Shown here piece after piece: positions 44,196 to 51,738 of a stretch of DNA of 64,000 nt; position 1 is the first letter of the stretch, and each line of letters opens with the position of its first letter. The position numbers and the translations under genes were made by a program. This DNA comes from Chordicoccus furentiruminis (GTDB lineage: Bacteria; Bacillota; Clostridia; Lachnospirales; Lachnospiraceae), in assembly GCF_019355395.1 (NCBI RefSeq), contig NZ_CP048829.1, positions 1 through 64,000 on the forward strand, in the 5' to 3' direction. The notes under the pieces are model-generated. The model was not told the origin of the DNA. It was given only the letters and a program-made list of their open reading frames with translations, and did no database searches.

Positions 44196-44337
44196 TCCGG
44201 AAGGCTCTGTAAAGGTAGAGAGGGGTATTTTGCGCTTTTTCATGAGGGAAAAAGGGTGATATTCCGGACGCACCCGCCCAATAAGGAAGAAACGTCGCGG
44301 AAGCGACGTTTCTAGGAATCAAACCCGCCCGTCCGGA
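44196..44337 (+). ncRNA. Structured non-coding tail of the IS, possible RNA element
   Basis: About 140 bases with several perfect pairings: CTTTTTC/GAAAAAG (44235-44241 with 44248-44254), AGAAACGTCGC/GCGACGTTTCT with a GGAA loop (44288-44298 with 44303-44313), and TCCGGACG/CGTCCGGA (44263-44270 with 44330-44337) enclosing it. Two ACCCGCCC copies (44272-44279, 44323-44330) sit symmetrically inside. An upstream TCCGGAA (44196-44202) can pair with TTCCGGA (44262-44268), competing with the outer stem. No open frame of note. Could be RNA or a DNA structure used in transposition. Confidence 0.45.
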
Positions 44338-44389
44338 GCAGGGGAATGTAAAAATGACGTGATTCATAGTATAAAGCGGGTCGGAACAG

Positions 44390-44408
44390 TATTCATGAAA
44401 CAACCCTG
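44390..44408 (-). repeat. Right terminal inverted repeat
   Basis: Reads CAGGGTTGTTTCATGAATA on the minus strand; partner of 42150-42168. Confidence 0.9.
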
Positions 44409-44417
44409 CTGCCTTCC
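44409..44417 (+). repeat. Right target-site duplication of the IS
   Basis: CTGCCTTCC immediately after the right inverted repeat; identical to 42141-42149. Confidence 0.88.
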
Positions 44418-44445
44418 CGGGCCGGTGGATTTTCGCCTTTCGTCG

Positions 44446-44454
44446 TGATAGAAT
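44446..44454 (+). promoter_or_regulatory. Extended -10 promoter before phoH
   Basis: TGATAGAAT, that is TG-N-TAGAAT (hexamer 44449-44454), 29 bases past the target duplication. A weak TGGATT lies 17 bases upstream. It belongs to host DNA, so phoH should still be expressed despite the IS terminator. Confidence 0.5.
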
Positions 44455-44505
44455 ATGAAAGGACTACGCCCGGAAGAAGGACCGGTCCGGAAAGGGAACA
44501 TTTCT

Positions 44506-45549
44506 TTGGGAGAACTCACGGAATCAGAAATGGAACTGCCCGCGGGGCAGGCAAAAAACATTTTCGGCCAGCTTGACCGCAATCTGCGGCAGATTGAGGA
44601 CGCACTGCACGTCAGCATCATCCCCCGCGGCGGTATCGTCAAGATCCGGGGCCGCCGCGAGGATGTGGCGGAGACGATGCAGGTTCTATCCACGCTGCGG
44701 ATTCTTGCGGAGCGCGGCGGCGACATTTCCACTCAGCAGGTCACTTACGCGCTCACGGCGCAGGGCGGAGAGGAACGTGCCTCTCTGCTTTCTGCGGATG
44801 AGGACATCATCATCCACACAGCCGCCGGACGTCCGGTCAAACCGAAAACGCCCGGACAGAAGCGGTATGTGGACTCCATCCGCGACAATATGATCACATT
44901 CGGCATCGGACCGGCCGGAACCGGCAAGACCTATCTCGCGATGGCGATGGCGATCCGGGCATTCCGCGCGGAGGAGGTCACACGGATTATCCTCACCCGC
45001 CCCGCCATTGAGGCCGGCGAAAAACTTGGCTTCCTTCCCGGCGACCTGCAGAGCAAGATTGATCCTTACCTCCGGCCTCTGTACGATGCGCTCTATGACA
45101 TCATGGGCGCGGAGGCCTTCATGAAGCACTCGGAGAGAGGCGAGATCGAGGTCGCGCCCCTTGCCTACATGAGAGGACGGACGCTGGACAATGCGTTCAT
45201 CATTCTGGATGAAGCGCAGAACACAACGCCTTCCCAGATGAAAATGTTCCTGACACGGATCGGCTTCGGCTCCAGGGTTGTCGTAACCGGTGACCGGACA
45301 CAGAAGGATCTGCCGTCCGGTACGGTGAGTGGGCTCGATGTGGCCGCCCGCGTGCTCGGCCGCCTCGATGAGATCGGATTCTCCGAGCTGACCTATCGCG
45401 ACGTGGTCCGCCATCCTCTGGTGCAGAAGATTGTGGAAGCCTATGAATCATATGAAAAGCGTGAAAGCGGACGGGTGCGCGCACGCGCCGTCCATGCCGC
45501 TGGGAGGAGAGGGCCTGATGGTCACCGTATGGACAGAGAACACCTATGA
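44506..45549 (+). CDS. phoH: PhoH family ATPase/RNA helicase-like protein
   Basis: 347 residues if started at TTG 44506, which has AAAGGGA eight bases upstream and aligns with the family start; an ATG at 44455 is in frame but overlaps the probable -10 element. P-loop GPAGTGKTYLAMAMA and Walker B-like FIILDEAQNTTPSQMKMFLTRIG are intact; an N-terminal KH-like region (LHVSIIPRGGIVKIRGRRED pattern) is visible. PhoH ATPases accompany ybeY in nearly all Firmicutes and are linked to RNA metabolism. It overlaps ybeY by 32 bases. Confidence 0.92.
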   Translation: MGELTESEMELPAGQAKNIFGQLDRNLRQIEDALHVSIIPRGGIVKIRGRREDVAETMQVLSTLRILAERGGDISTQQVTYALTAQGGEERASLLSADEDIIIHTAAGRPVKPKTPGQKRYVDSIRDNMITFGIGPAGTGKTYLAMAMAIRAFRAEEVTRIILTRPAIEAGEKLGFLPGDLQSKIDPYLRPLYDALYDIMGAEAFMKHSERGEIEVAPLAYMRGRTLDNAFIILDEAQNTTPSQMKMFLTRIGFGSRVVVTGDRTQKDLPSGTVSGLDVAARVLGRLDEIGFSELTYRDVVRHPLVQKIVEAYESYEKRESGRVRARAVHAAGRRGPDGHRMDREHL

Positions 45550-46042
45550 TGGGAAGGATTTCCGCTCCGTTCTGCCGTTCGATTTCGAATCGGTCGCGAC
45601 GGAGGTGGCAGGAGAGGTTCTCCGCCGGGCCGGATGCCCATTTGACGCAGAGGTCAGTCTGACACTGGTGGATGATGAGACGATGCACCGGATCAACCGC
45701 GAAACACGGGGCGTCGACCGCACGACAGACGTGCTGTCTTTTCCTGCGGTCGCCTACACCTCGCCGGCCGCCTTCCGTGAAGCGGAGCAGGACCGGGCCG
45801 GCTCCTTCGATCCGGAATCAGGCCGGCTCATGCTCGGAGACATCCTGATCTCAGTCAGGAAGGTAGCGGAGCAGGCTGAGGCCTACGGTCACAGCACCCG
45901 GCGCGAGTTCGCCTTCCTTGTGGCTCACAGCACGCTTCATCTGATCGGCTACGATCACATGACGCCGGAGGAAGAAACCATCATGTTCGCGAAGCAGGAA
46001 GAGGCGCTTGAGAGTCTCGGCATCGGGCGGGACTCTGACTGA
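45518..46042 (+). CDS. ybeY: Endoribonuclease YbeY
   Basis: 174 residues from ATG 45518 with GGGAGGAGA upstream; the longer open frame from 45431 lies wholly inside phoH. Zinc site HSTLHLIGYDHMTPEEE matches the H-x3-H-x5-H pattern. NRETRGVDRTTDVLSFP is the other conserved block. It acts in 16S rRNA 3'-end maturation and ribosome quality control. Confidence 0.94.
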   Translation: MVTVWTENTYDGKDFRSVLPFDFESVATEVAGEVLRRAGCPFDAEVSLTLVDDETMHRINRETRGVDRTTDVLSFPAVAYTSPAAFREAEQDRAGSFDPESGRLMLGDILISVRKVAEQAEAYGHSTRREFAFLVAHSTLHLIGYDHMTPEEETIMFAKQEEALESLGIGRDSD

Positions 46043-46143
46043 CCGGAATCAGGAACAGACGTCTCCGCACAGCCCGACGCCATCTGGTGTGCCGCAGCGC
46101 ATCCGCCGTCAGACGGGAAGCGCGGCAGGAAGGGAAGAAGTCT

Positions 46144-47442
46144 ATGATCATAATGAAATCCGCTGCTGCCGGTCTTCTGGCCGGTCTTCTGGCCGCCGGC
46201 ATGCTTGCACCGGTCTCCGCATCCGCCAGTCAGGAACTGGTGGGCAGCGCCGGCGCTGCAGATTCGTCATCTTTTTCATCCGCTTCGGGTGAAGCCCGGC
46301 AGGAAGCCGCCGCCCGGGAGGAAACGATTCCGGACGGACAGATGAAAAGCCGTCTTACCGGTGAATATGTCTCCGAGGAGGAAGGCATGCGCCGCCCGGT
46401 CGCGTTCATGATCGACAATGTGAAGGACGCGGATCCGCCCAGCGGGATCAGCAGCGCCTCGGTCTACTACGAGTGTGAGGTCGAATCCGACCTGAGCCGC
46501 ATCTGCGCGGTATTCGGTGACGGCGCGTGGGACCAGGAGGGAAAGATCGGGCCGCTCCGCAGCTGCCGGGACTATTTCATCAGCCTCGTCGCCGGTCTTG
46601 ATCCCATCTATGAGCATTACGGTCAGGCCGCCTACGCGCTTCCCTACCTCGAATCGGACGATGTGGACAACATCAGCGGCCTGATGAGCTACAGCTATGA
46701 TGCCTTCTACCGGGACGGACCTCACGCAGCGCCTCACAACGCCTACACTTCCGGAGAAGGAATCAACACCCTGATCGGTGAGCTCGGCTACCGCACGGCA
46801 TACCGCGACGGCTCCTTACCGGAACTGACCTTCCGCGCGGTCGGCGATGACGTGACGCCGGACGGCCGCGACGCCTCCTATGTCGCACTCGGCTATCCGT
46901 TCAATCAGCCCGTCTTCACCTACCACGCCGAGGACGGCTGCTATTTCCGCAGCCAGTACGGCCATGAACATACGGATCTGGAAACCGGAAGCCAGCTGTA
47001 TGTGAAGAATATCATTCTTGAATACCAGAACGCGGCCAATTATCAGAACAGCTCCTACAAGCACTACGAGACGACCGGCAGCGGAAAGGGAAAATATATC
47101 ACAAACGGGAAGGCGGTGGATATCACCTGGGAGCGCGACAGCTTCTATTCTCCGGTCGTCTACCGCACAGCGGACGGAAATGTGCTGCGTCTCAACCCGG
47201 GCAAAACATGGGTCGCCGTCATCCGGAAGGACCAGCTCAATCAGTGCCGGATCGGCGCGGACGAATCTTCGGCATCCGCTGTCGAGGATGCCGGCACCAT
47301 CGCGGAGCAGAAGCAGGAGATGGACGCCTGGGTGTCCGAGTACAAGGCCGGCGAGGAAGCATATTTAAGCAAAATGGCGCAGCAGCGCTCGGACAATGTC
47401 GCGAAGCACGGCGGAACGAAGGTGGAGGTCGGCCTTTCGTAA
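46144..47442 (+). CDS. DUF3048 (YerB-type) exported protein
   Basis: 432 residues from ATG 46144. Signal peptide over the first 25-30 residues ending near VSASAS; no lipobox cysteine. A Ser/Ala-rich linker precedes the DUF3048 N domain (RPVAFMIDNVKDADPPSGISSASVYYECEVES in pattern; GPLRSCRDYF) and the C domain (WERDSFYSPVVYRTADGNVLRLNPGKTWVAVI in pattern). Bacillus YerB is a lipoprotein of unknown function. Probably secreted or loosely surface-attached. Placed between ybeY and proB with about 100 bases before it. Confidence 0.85.
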   Translation: MIIMKSAAAGLLAGLLAAGMLAPVSASASQELVGSAGAADSSSFSSASGEARQEAAAREETIPDGQMKSRLTGEYVSEEEGMRRPVAFMIDNVKDADPPSGISSASVYYECEVESDLSRICAVFGDGAWDQEGKIGPLRSCRDYFISLVAGLDPIYEHYGQAAYALPYLESDDVDNISGLMSYSYDAFYRDGPHAAPHNAYTSGEGINTLIGELGYRTAYRDGSLPELTFRAVGDDVTPDGRDASYVALGYPFNQPVFTYHAEDGCYFRSQYGHEHTDLETGSQLYVKNIILEYQNAANYQNSSYKHYETTGSGKGKYITNGKAVDITWERDSFYSPVVYRTADGNVLRLNPGKTWVAVIRKDQLNQCRIGADESSASAVEDAGTIAEQKQEMDAWVSEYKAGEEAYLSKMAQQRSDNVAKHGGTKVEVGLS

Positions 47443-47496
47443 CCGGTCAGCCGCTCTGTCTTGCGATTTCCTACAACGAAAGGAGAAGCGATCGCT

Positions 47497-48348
47497 TTGC
47501 ATCTTCGAGAACATCTGAAGGACCGCCGCCGGATCGTCATCAAGGTCGGATCCAGCTCGCTGGTTCATCCTGAAACCGGACGGCTGAACCTGCAGAAAAT
47601 CGACATTCTGGTGAGAGAAGTCTCTGACCTTCGAAATCAGGGAAAGGATGTCGTCATCGTATCATCGGGGGCCATCGCGGTCGGAAGAGCCGCCATGGGA
47701 CTCGGAGAGCTTCACTCCCTCCGGCAGAAGCAGGCGTGCGCCGCGATCGGTCAGGGGAAGCTGATGATGATCTATCAGAAATTCTTCTCCGAATACAGCC
47801 AGACCTCCGCCCAGCTTCTGCTGACAAAGCAGACCATCGTAAGCGACGAAAGCCGGACGAACGCCAGAAATACCTTCAGTGAGCTGTTCGCTCTCGGTGC
47901 GATCCCCATCGTCAATGAGAACGACACCGTGGAAACCTATGATATTCGTTTCGGCGACAATGACCGCCTCTCGGCCATCGTAACGGCGCTGATTCACGCG
48001 GACCTTCTGATTCTGCTCTCCGACATCCGCGGACTCTACACGGACGACCCTAAGCGGAATCCGGACGCGGTTTTCATCAGAGAGGTCGATGTGCTCGATG
48101 ACCGTCTTCGCGGGATGGCGAAGGATACGGCCGGAAGCCGGTTCGGCACCGGGGGGATGGCCACCAAACTGGCGGCGGCTGATATCGCCACCGCTGCCGG
48201 AGCGGACATGATCATCGCGGGCGCAGAGGATTTTCGTATCATTCACCGCCTGATCGGCGGGGCGGAAGAGGGTACGCTGTTCCATGCCCATCCCCATGAG
48301 TCACGTCTCATCAACGACCTGCTCGGGAAGCGGGAAGATCCGTCGTAA
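47497..48348 (+). CDS. proB: Glutamate 5-kinase
   Basis: 283 residues from TTG 47497 (AAAGGAG upstream; the open frame begins 12 codons earlier without homology). Amino-acid kinase fold: VIKVGSSSLV, VIVSSGAIAVGR, NENDTVETYDIRFGDND, GTGGMATKLAAADIA. No C-terminal PUA domain, as in many Clostridia. First step of proline synthesis; the product is channelled to ProA, encoded one gene further on. Confidence 0.94.
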   Translation: MHLREHLKDRRRIVIKVGSSSLVHPETGRLNLQKIDILVREVSDLRNQGKDVVIVSSGAIAVGRAAMGLGELHSLRQKQACAAIGQGKLMMIYQKFFSEYSQTSAQLLLTKQTIVSDESRTNARNTFSELFALGAIPIVNENDTVETYDIRFGDNDRLSAIVTALIHADLLILLSDIRGLYTDDPKRNPDAVFIREVDVLDDRLRGMAKDTAGSRFGTGGMATKLAAADIATAAGADMIIAGAEDFRIIHRLIGGAEEGTLFHAHPHESRLINDLLGKREDPS

Positions 48349-48399
48349 ACATCCGAAAAATCCGCGGCCGGAGCGGCCGCAAAGCGAAAGGAGCGGCGT

Positions 48400-48945
48400 A
48401 TGACAAAGCGGGAAATCCGGTCACAGATTCTGGTCGAACGGCGGCGCATCCCTCCGCTGATGCTGGAGCAGCGTTCCGGCATCATCCGGAAGAAACTGAT
48501 GAAGGAGCCTGTATGGAAGAATGCCGGCAGCATTTTCTGCTACGTCTCCCTTGCTGACGAAGTGGTGACCATCCCGCTGATTCAGGCGGCGTGGGCGGAA
48601 GGAAAGAAGGTCGCGGTGCCGCGGTGCGAGGGCCGTGACATGGTCTTCATCACTCTCACCTCCTTTGACTGTCTTGCCCCCGGCATTCACGGAATCCCCG
48701 AACCGGTCGGAGGGACGACGGAGGAGAATGATGCCGCTCTCATCATCATGCCCGGCGTGGCCTTCGACGTGAACCGGCACAGGGTCGGCTACGGCGGAGG
48801 ATTCTACGACCGCTACCTCGAGGCCCACCCGGATAACCCGACGGCGGCGGTTGCATTCGACTTCTCCGTTCTGACGGAGGTTCCGTCCGGTCCGGATGAC
48901 AAGAGACCCGATCTGATCGTCACGGACAGGAGAATCATCCGGTAA
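48400..48945 (+). CDS. 5-formyltetrahydrofolate cyclo-ligase
   Basis: 181 residues. The family features are MTKREIRSQILVERRRIP at the start and MPGVAFDVNRHRVGYGGGFYDRYL near the C-terminus. It converts 5-formyl-THF to 5,10-methenyl-THF with ATP. It sits between proB and proA, probably co-transcribed; the metabolic link to proline is not obvious. Ribosome site AAAGGAG. Confidence 0.92.
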   Translation: MTKREIRSQILVERRRIPPLMLEQRSGIIRKKLMKEPVWKNAGSIFCYVSLADEVVTIPLIQAAWAEGKKVAVPRCEGRDMVFITLTSFDCLAPGIHGIPEPVGGTTEENDAALIIMPGVAFDVNRHRVGYGGGFYDRYLEAHPDNPTAAVAFDFSVLTEVPSGPDDKRPDLIVTDRRIIR

Positions 48946-48990
48946 TCACATGCATATCCGGCACATAAGTCGGAGACTGGAGGCGCTGAT

Positions 48991-50235
48991 ATGACACTCG
49001 AAGAGATCGGCCGGATGGCACGGGCGGCGATGCCTGCTGTCTCAGGCCTCGGAACGGATCAGAAAAACGCCGTTTTGCGAGATGCAGCAGACCGGCTTGA
49101 ACGCCGTTCGGCGGAGCTTCTGGCGGCGAACGGGGAGGACCTCCGGGCAGCCCGGGAATCCGGCATGCCCGACGGACTCTACGACCGACTGAAGCTGACC
49201 GCGGAACGGATTCACGGCATGGCGGACGGGCTGCGTGCCGTAGCTCAGCTCGAGGATCCCATCGGGTCGGTCCGTGACATGCGCAGGCGGCCGAACGGCC
49301 TTGAGATCGGCCGGATGACCGTGCCGATCGGCGTCATCGGCGTGATCTACGAGGCGCGGCCCAACGTGACCTCGGATGTCTTCGCGCTCTGCTTCAAGAC
49401 CGGGAATGTCTCCATTCTGAAGGGCGGAAGCGACGCGATTCACTCGAACATCGCCATCGTCCGCGTGCTGAAGGACACGCTAAAGGCCCATGGCGTCACG
49501 GACGGCGCACTGTCACTGATCACGGATACTTCCCGTGAGGCGACTGTCTCGTTCATGCACATGGATTCCTATGTGGATCTTCTGATCCCTCGCGGCGGTG
49601 CCGGCCTCATCCGCACCGTTGTGAAGGAAAGCTCGATCCCCGTGATTCAGACCGGTACCGGCAACTGTCATGTCTATGTCGATGAAACCGCAGACATCGG
49701 GATGGCTGTCCGGATCATCTTCAACGCCAAGACGCAGCGGATCGGCGTCTGCAACGCGGAGGAATCACTGGTGGTTCACAGGGACATCGCACCGGCGCTC
49801 CTGCCGGCTCTGGAGGCAAGGCTTTCAGAGAAGCATGTGGAGCTGCGGGCGGATCCGGAGGCCGCCTCTCATCTCCGCTGCTCTGTCCCGGCGACAGAGG
49901 AGGACTGGGGAAAAGAGTATCTCGACTACATTCTCTCGATCCGGACTGTCTCCTCGATCGAAGAGGCGATCGCTCACATCAACCGGTACAACACCGGTCA
50001 CTCCGAGACGATCGTGACCCGAAGCTACGCCCACGCGCAGCAGTTTCTCCGGGAGGTCGATGCGGCGGCCGTCTACGTCAACGCCTCCACCCGCTTCACA
50101 GACGGATTTGAATTCGGCTTCGGAGCCGAGATCGGCATCAGCACGCAGAAGCTTCACGCAAGAGGCCCGATGGGGCTTGACGCGCTGACAACCTACAAAT
50201 ACATCATCTACGGTAATGGCCAGATCAGGGAATAA
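48991..50235 (+). CDS. proA: Gamma-glutamyl phosphate reductase
   Basis: 414 residues of the aldehyde dehydrogenase superfamily; catalytic cysteine in QTGTGNCHVYVDE. Further landmarks: GVIGVIYEARPNVTSD, LKGGSDAIHSN, RFTDGFEFGFGAEIGISTQKLHARGPMGL in pattern. Second step of proline synthesis from glutamate. miaB begins directly after its stop codon. Confidence 0.95.
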   Translation: MTLEEIGRMARAAMPAVSGLGTDQKNAVLRDAADRLERRSAELLAANGEDLRAARESGMPDGLYDRLKLTAERIHGMADGLRAVAQLEDPIGSVRDMRRRPNGLEIGRMTVPIGVIGVIYEARPNVTSDVFALCFKTGNVSILKGGSDAIHSNIAIVRVLKDTLKAHGVTDGALSLITDTSREATVSFMHMDSYVDLLIPRGGAGLIRTVVKESSIPVIQTGTGNCHVYVDETADIGMAVRIIFNAKTQRIGVCNAEESLVVHRDIAPALLPALEARLSEKHVELRADPEAASHLRCSVPATEEDWGKEYLDYILSIRTVSSIEEAIAHINRYNTGHSETIVTRSYAHAQQFLREVDAAAVYVNASTRFTDGFEFGFGAEIGISTQKLHARGPMGLDALTTYKYIIYGNGQIRE

Positions 50236-51666
50236 ATGACAGAAGGAAAAAGGACGAACGCCTCCGGCGCGGAGGAAAGACAGAAGGAGTATATGGACAG
50301 AGCTCATGACGCGCTCGCAGTCATCACAAGGGCCCACGGACGGCCGATGCGCGCGTCGGTCGTCACCTTCGGGTGCCAGATGAACGCACGCGACTCCGAG
50401 AAGCTGCGCGGTATTCTTTCCGCGGTAGGATACGAGCTCACAGACAACGAGCTGGACGCCGACCTGGTGCTCTACAACACCTGTACGGTCCGCGAGAACG
50501 CCGATCTTCATGTTTACGGCCGTCTCGGCCGTCTCACCGGCCTTAAGGCCAGACGCCCGGATCTCATCGTCGGGCTCTGCGGCTGCATGATGCAGGAACC
50601 GGGGGTTGTCGCGAAAATCCGCCGCAGCTATCCGGTCGTCGATCTGATCTTCGGCACGCACAATCTCTTTACCTTTCCCGAACTGCTGTACCGGATTCTG
50701 ACGGAAAAGAAACGGATCATCGATCTGTGGGAAGGAACCGACGCGATTGTCGAGAACCTGCCGGTAAAGCGGACCTATCCATTCAAATCCGGCGTCAACG
50801 TGATGTTCGGCTGCAACAATTTCTGCAGCTACTGCATCGTCCCCTATGTGAGAGGACGGGAACGCAGCCGCAGGCCGGAGGACATTCTCAGCGAGATCCG
50901 CGGGCTCGCCGGCGACGGTGTCCGCGAGATCATGCTGCTGGGGCAGAACGTCAATTCATACGGGAAGACGCTGGAGCGTCCCTTCTCCTTCGCCCGGCTG
51001 CTCCGGGAGGCGGCGGCCGTCGACGGCATCGACCGGATCCGCTTCATGACCTCCCATCCGAAGGATCTCTCCGACGAACTGATCGAAGCCATCGCGGAGA
51101 CGCCGAAGGTCTGCCGTCACCTGCATCTGCCGGTGCAGTCCGGCAGCTCACGGCTGCTCCGGGCCATGAACCGGCATTATACGCGGGAGGATTACCTCGC
51201 GCTCGTGAAAAAAATCAGGGCGGCCGTCCCGGATATTTCGCTGACGACCGACATCATCGTCGGCTTCCCTGGAGAGACAGAGGAGGACTTCCGGGATACG
51301 CTGAGCCTCGTCGAGGAAGTCGGATACGACAGCTGCTTCACCTTCCTCTACTCGAAACGGACCGGCACCCCGGCCGCGTCGATGGAGGATCAGGTGCCGG
51401 AGGATGTGGCGCATGAGCGCTTTGACCGGCTTCTGGCCGTCGTGAAGCGAACCGGAGAGGCGGCCTCCTCGCGCTTTCAGGGAGAAACCCATGACGTGCT
51501 GGTGGAGGAGCTAAACAAGGAGCCGGGCTATGTGACGGGACGGATCTCACAGAATATCGTGGTTCATGTGCCCGGCACGAAAGAGGACATCGGCCGGATC
51601 ATCCCGGTCGTCCTTGACGACTGCCGCGGGTTCTACTATTTCGGGACCCGGGCTGACCTGCACTGA
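50236..51666 (+). CDS. miaB: tRNA-2-methylthio-N6-dimethylallyladenosine synthase MiaB
   Basis: 476 residues, ATG immediately after the proA stop, hence coupled. UPF0004 domain with TFGCQMNARDSEKL, radical SAM site FGCNNFCSYCIVPYVRG, TRAM domain from about 400. Converts i6A37 to ms2i6A37 in tRNAs reading UNN codons. The i6A-forming enzyme MiaA is encoded 4.7 kb downstream, with mutS and mutL between them, so the whole tRNA A37 pathway lies in this cluster. N-terminal extension of about 35 residues before VVTFGCQMN. Confidence 0.95.
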   Translation: MTEGKRTNASGAEERQKEYMDRAHDALAVITRAHGRPMRASVVTFGCQMNARDSEKLRGILSAVGYELTDNELDADLVLYNTCTVRENADLHVYGRLGRLTGLKARRPDLIVGLCGCMMQEPGVVAKIRRSYPVVDLIFGTHNLFTFPELLYRILTEKKRIIDLWEGTDAIVENLPVKRTYPFKSGVNVMFGCNNFCSYCIVPYVRGRERSRRPEDILSEIRGLAGDGVREIMLLGQNVNSYGKTLERPFSFARLLREAAAVDGIDRIRFMTSHPKDLSDELIEAIAETPKVCRHLHLPVQSGSSRLLRAMNRHYTREDYLALVKKIRAAVPDISLTTDIIVGFPGETEEDFRDTLSLVEEVGYDSCFTFLYSKRTGTPAASMEDQVPEDVAHERFDRLLAVVKRTGEAASSRFQGETHDVLVEELNKEPGYVTGRISQNIVVHVPGTKEDIGRIIPVVLDDCRGFYYFGTRADLH

Positions 51667-51682
51667 AAAAACGGAAACACCG

Positions 51683-51712
51683 CCGGGTCAGACAGAGTGC
51701 TGCCTGGCCCGG
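51683..51712 (+). repeat. Intergenic hairpin between miaB and mutS
   Basis: Thirteen-pair stem (51683-51695 with 51700-51712, one mismatch and one G-T pair), loop AGTG. No T run follows, so it is not a standard terminator; it may shape mRNA stability. Confidence 0.5.
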
Positions 51713-51738
51713 ATTAAGAAAGGCGGGACGGAAACTGC

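Larger units (their letters stand above)
42150..44408 (+). mobile_element. ISAs1-family insertion sequence with passenger gene, intact ends
   Basis: 2259 bp. Ends: CAGGGCTGTTTCATGAAGA at the left (42150-42168) and its inverted copy at the right (44390-44408), 17 of 19 identical. A 9-bp direct repeat CTGCCTTCC flanks it. Contents from left: intrinsic terminator (42202-42248), TATAAT box (42261-42266), GTATAGGT palindrome (42276-42298), a 193-residue accessory gene, the DDE transposase, and about 205 bases of structured non-coding tail. It looks AT-richer than its surroundings. ISAs1 elements normally carry one transposase gene in about 1.2-1.5 kb; the extra gene and tail make this one unusually large. 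Confidence 0.93.
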
